From NCBI GenBank assembly GCA_008923315.1, contig WBSF01000008.1, positions 248,001 to 312,000 of the forward strand: 64,000 nt of DNA. Reading direction: 5' to 3'. The first letter of the stretch is position 1. Every line of letters begins with the position of its first letter. Shown here piece by piece: positions 63,096 to 64,000 of this stretch. A program made the position numbers and the translations under genes. Source of the stretch: Betaproteobacteria bacterium SCN1. Lineage in GTDB: Bacteria; Pseudomonadota; Gammaproteobacteria; Burkholderiales; Thiobacillaceae. The notes below the pieces were generated by a model. That model saw nothing but the letters and a program-made list of their open reading frames with translations. It was not told where the DNA came from and did no database searches.

Positions 63096-63646
63096 AAACA
63101 GCCACCTTGTTGTGCGGTGCCGCAATCGTCGCCGGCCTGGCGGGCTGCACATCCATCACCGGACTGTCCGGCAGCAAGTCGGAACTGGCGTGCAAGGCCC
63201 CTGAAGGCGTGACCTGTACATCCGTTTCGGGGATCTACGCGAATTCTCTGGAAGGCAATCTGCCGGGGCAACAGCGGTCGGCTGCTGCAGGAGCGCCAGT
63301 CGAAACCAAATCCGGCCCTACGACTACAAAATCGGGTGGCTCTGCCGATGCCGCAGTCTTCTCGCCTCGCGATCTCACAACCCCGAACAGCGGCGACCCC
63401 ATTCGCCTTGCGCCGCTCGTGCTGCGTGTATGGATAGCCCCGTGGGAAGACATGGATGGCGATCTGCACGATCAGCACTACGTCTATACCGTGCTTAACC
63501 GGGGCAAATGGCTCATCGAGGCCAACAGGCAGACGATACGCGACCGCTTCAAGCCGGTGTATCCCCTTGCGGGCAAGGAGGAAAGCAGTGACAAGCCTGT
63601 ACCGGATCGCAACCCGACGCTTCCTTCTTCTGGCGGTAAACCATGA
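63092..63646 (+). CDS. traV: Conjugative transfer lipoprotein TraV
   Basis: This 184-residue lipoprotein has the lipobox LAGC (Cys at 19) followed by Cys pairs in SELACKAPEGVTCTSVSGIY, the TraV signature. The rest is low-complexity then a conserved RVWIAPWEDMDGDLHDQHYVY segment. It is the VirB7-like piece of the outer-membrane core with TraK and TraB. It overlaps dsbC and traC by 4 bp each. Confidence 0.9.
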   Translation: MKTATLLCGAAIVAGLAGCTSITGLSGSKSELACKAPEGVTCTSVSGIYANSLEGNLPGQQRSAAAGAPVETKSGPTTTKSGGSADAAVFSPRDLTTPNSGDPIRLAPLVLRVWIAPWEDMDGDLHDQHYVYTVLNRGKWLIEANRQTIRDRFKPVYPLAGKEESSDKPVPDRNPTLPSSGGKP

Positions 63647-64000
63647 GCAACGCCGGATTCGCACCGCTGAGTGCCCTGCGTGAGATGTTCACGCGGGAGG
63701 ACGCGGTTGCAGGACTGCCTGAACAGGAACAGGCCCACTTCACGTCGAGTCAGGAATACAACCGGTTTTCCGATCTGCTGCCCTGGACGGCATATTGGGA
63801 AACCGAGCAGCTTTTCGCGATCGAGGGCGAGAAGGAAGGCAGCATCGAGGCGATCGGGTACGCCATCGAGATGAATCCACAGACCGGCGCGGGCGAAGAC
63901 ATGAGCCGGCTGATCCAGGAAATCTTTCGTGACATGCCCCGCGGTGCCGGCGTACAGGTCATGCTCTGGGGCTCGCCCGACGTGCAGGCATTCCTGGAGG
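63643..64000 (+). CDS. traC: Conjugative transfer ATPase TraC, N-terminal part only
   Basis: The 119 visible residues match the TraC (VirB4-like) N-terminus: FTSSQEYNRFSDLLPWTAYW and GEKEGSIEAIGYAIEMNPQTG. The ATPase motifs lie beyond the window edge. It energises pilus assembly and secretion. The ATG overlaps the traV stop (ATGA). Confidence 0.87.
   Translation, partial: MSNAGFAPLSALREMFTREDAVAGLPEQEQAHFTSSQEYNRFSDLLPWTAYWETEQLFAIEGEKEGSIEAIGYAIEMNPQTGAGEDMSRLIQEIFRDMPRGAGVQVMLWGSPDVQAFLE

Overview
The window is GC-rich, densely coded DNA that looks betaproteobacterial (Rhodocyclales/Nitrosomonadales-like). This is inferred from the yffB-dapE-prmB run, the gene content and codon bias; no rRNA or tRNA is present to settle it. 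No tRNA, rRNA, CRISPR array, transposase or integrase was recognised.

Region 1 (1-28.2 kb) is mostly ordinary chromosome. It holds a truncated PhzF-family gene, a DUF523 gene, a glutathione transferase, a methyltransferase, a small MscS-like membrane protein, a D-lactate dehydrogenase, and yffB-dapE-prmB. Next come a translationally coupled ABC exporter/MFS/GNAT set, a renalase-like flavoprotein, a SUMF1-domain protein and a four-gene MacAB-type tripartite efflux operon. A TonB-dependent receptor follows, with a Fur-box-like promoter. Then come a MerR/B12-binding regulator next to a di-iron ferritin-like protein, a GAF-GGDEF-EAL protein, a Kef-type antiporter and gamma-glutamyltransferase.

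Region 2 (28.3-38.9 kb) is a leftward defence operon: SNF2-like helicase, PIN-domain protein, DUF4391 protein, type III DNA methyltransferase (Mod), Fic AMP-transferase and type III restriction subunit (Res). The genes are nearly contiguous and the catalytic motifs of Mod, Res, Fic and PIN are intact. The middle of mod is visibly AT-richer than its ends.

Region 3 (39.2-51.9 kb) is a complete [NiFe]-hydrogenase locus. hypCABDFE runs left. A maturation protease, a short HupH-like protein, the small subunit, Isp1, Isp2, an unrecognised 148-residue protein, the large subunit and HupE run right. The two arms share an AT-rich divergent promoter region. The Isp1/Isp2 arrangement marks a membrane-linked uptake or bidirectional enzyme of the Allochromatium/Thiocapsa HydSL type.

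Region 4 (52.1 kb to the end) is part of an integrative conjugative element or conjugative plasmid with an F/SXT/TOL-type transfer system. A DUF4400 protein, TraD, a MOBH relaxase TraI and a small unknown protein run left. Across a repeat-rich non-coding region, a transglycosylase, an OmpA-like protein, a small unknown protein, pilin, TraL, TraE, TraK, TraB, DsbC, TraV and the start of TraC run right. The 440-bp gap between the arms, with a 22/23-bp inverted repeat, is a good candidate for oriT or a control region. The defence operon, hydrogenase and transfer genes lie side by side, so everything from about 28.3 kb onward may be accessory DNA.
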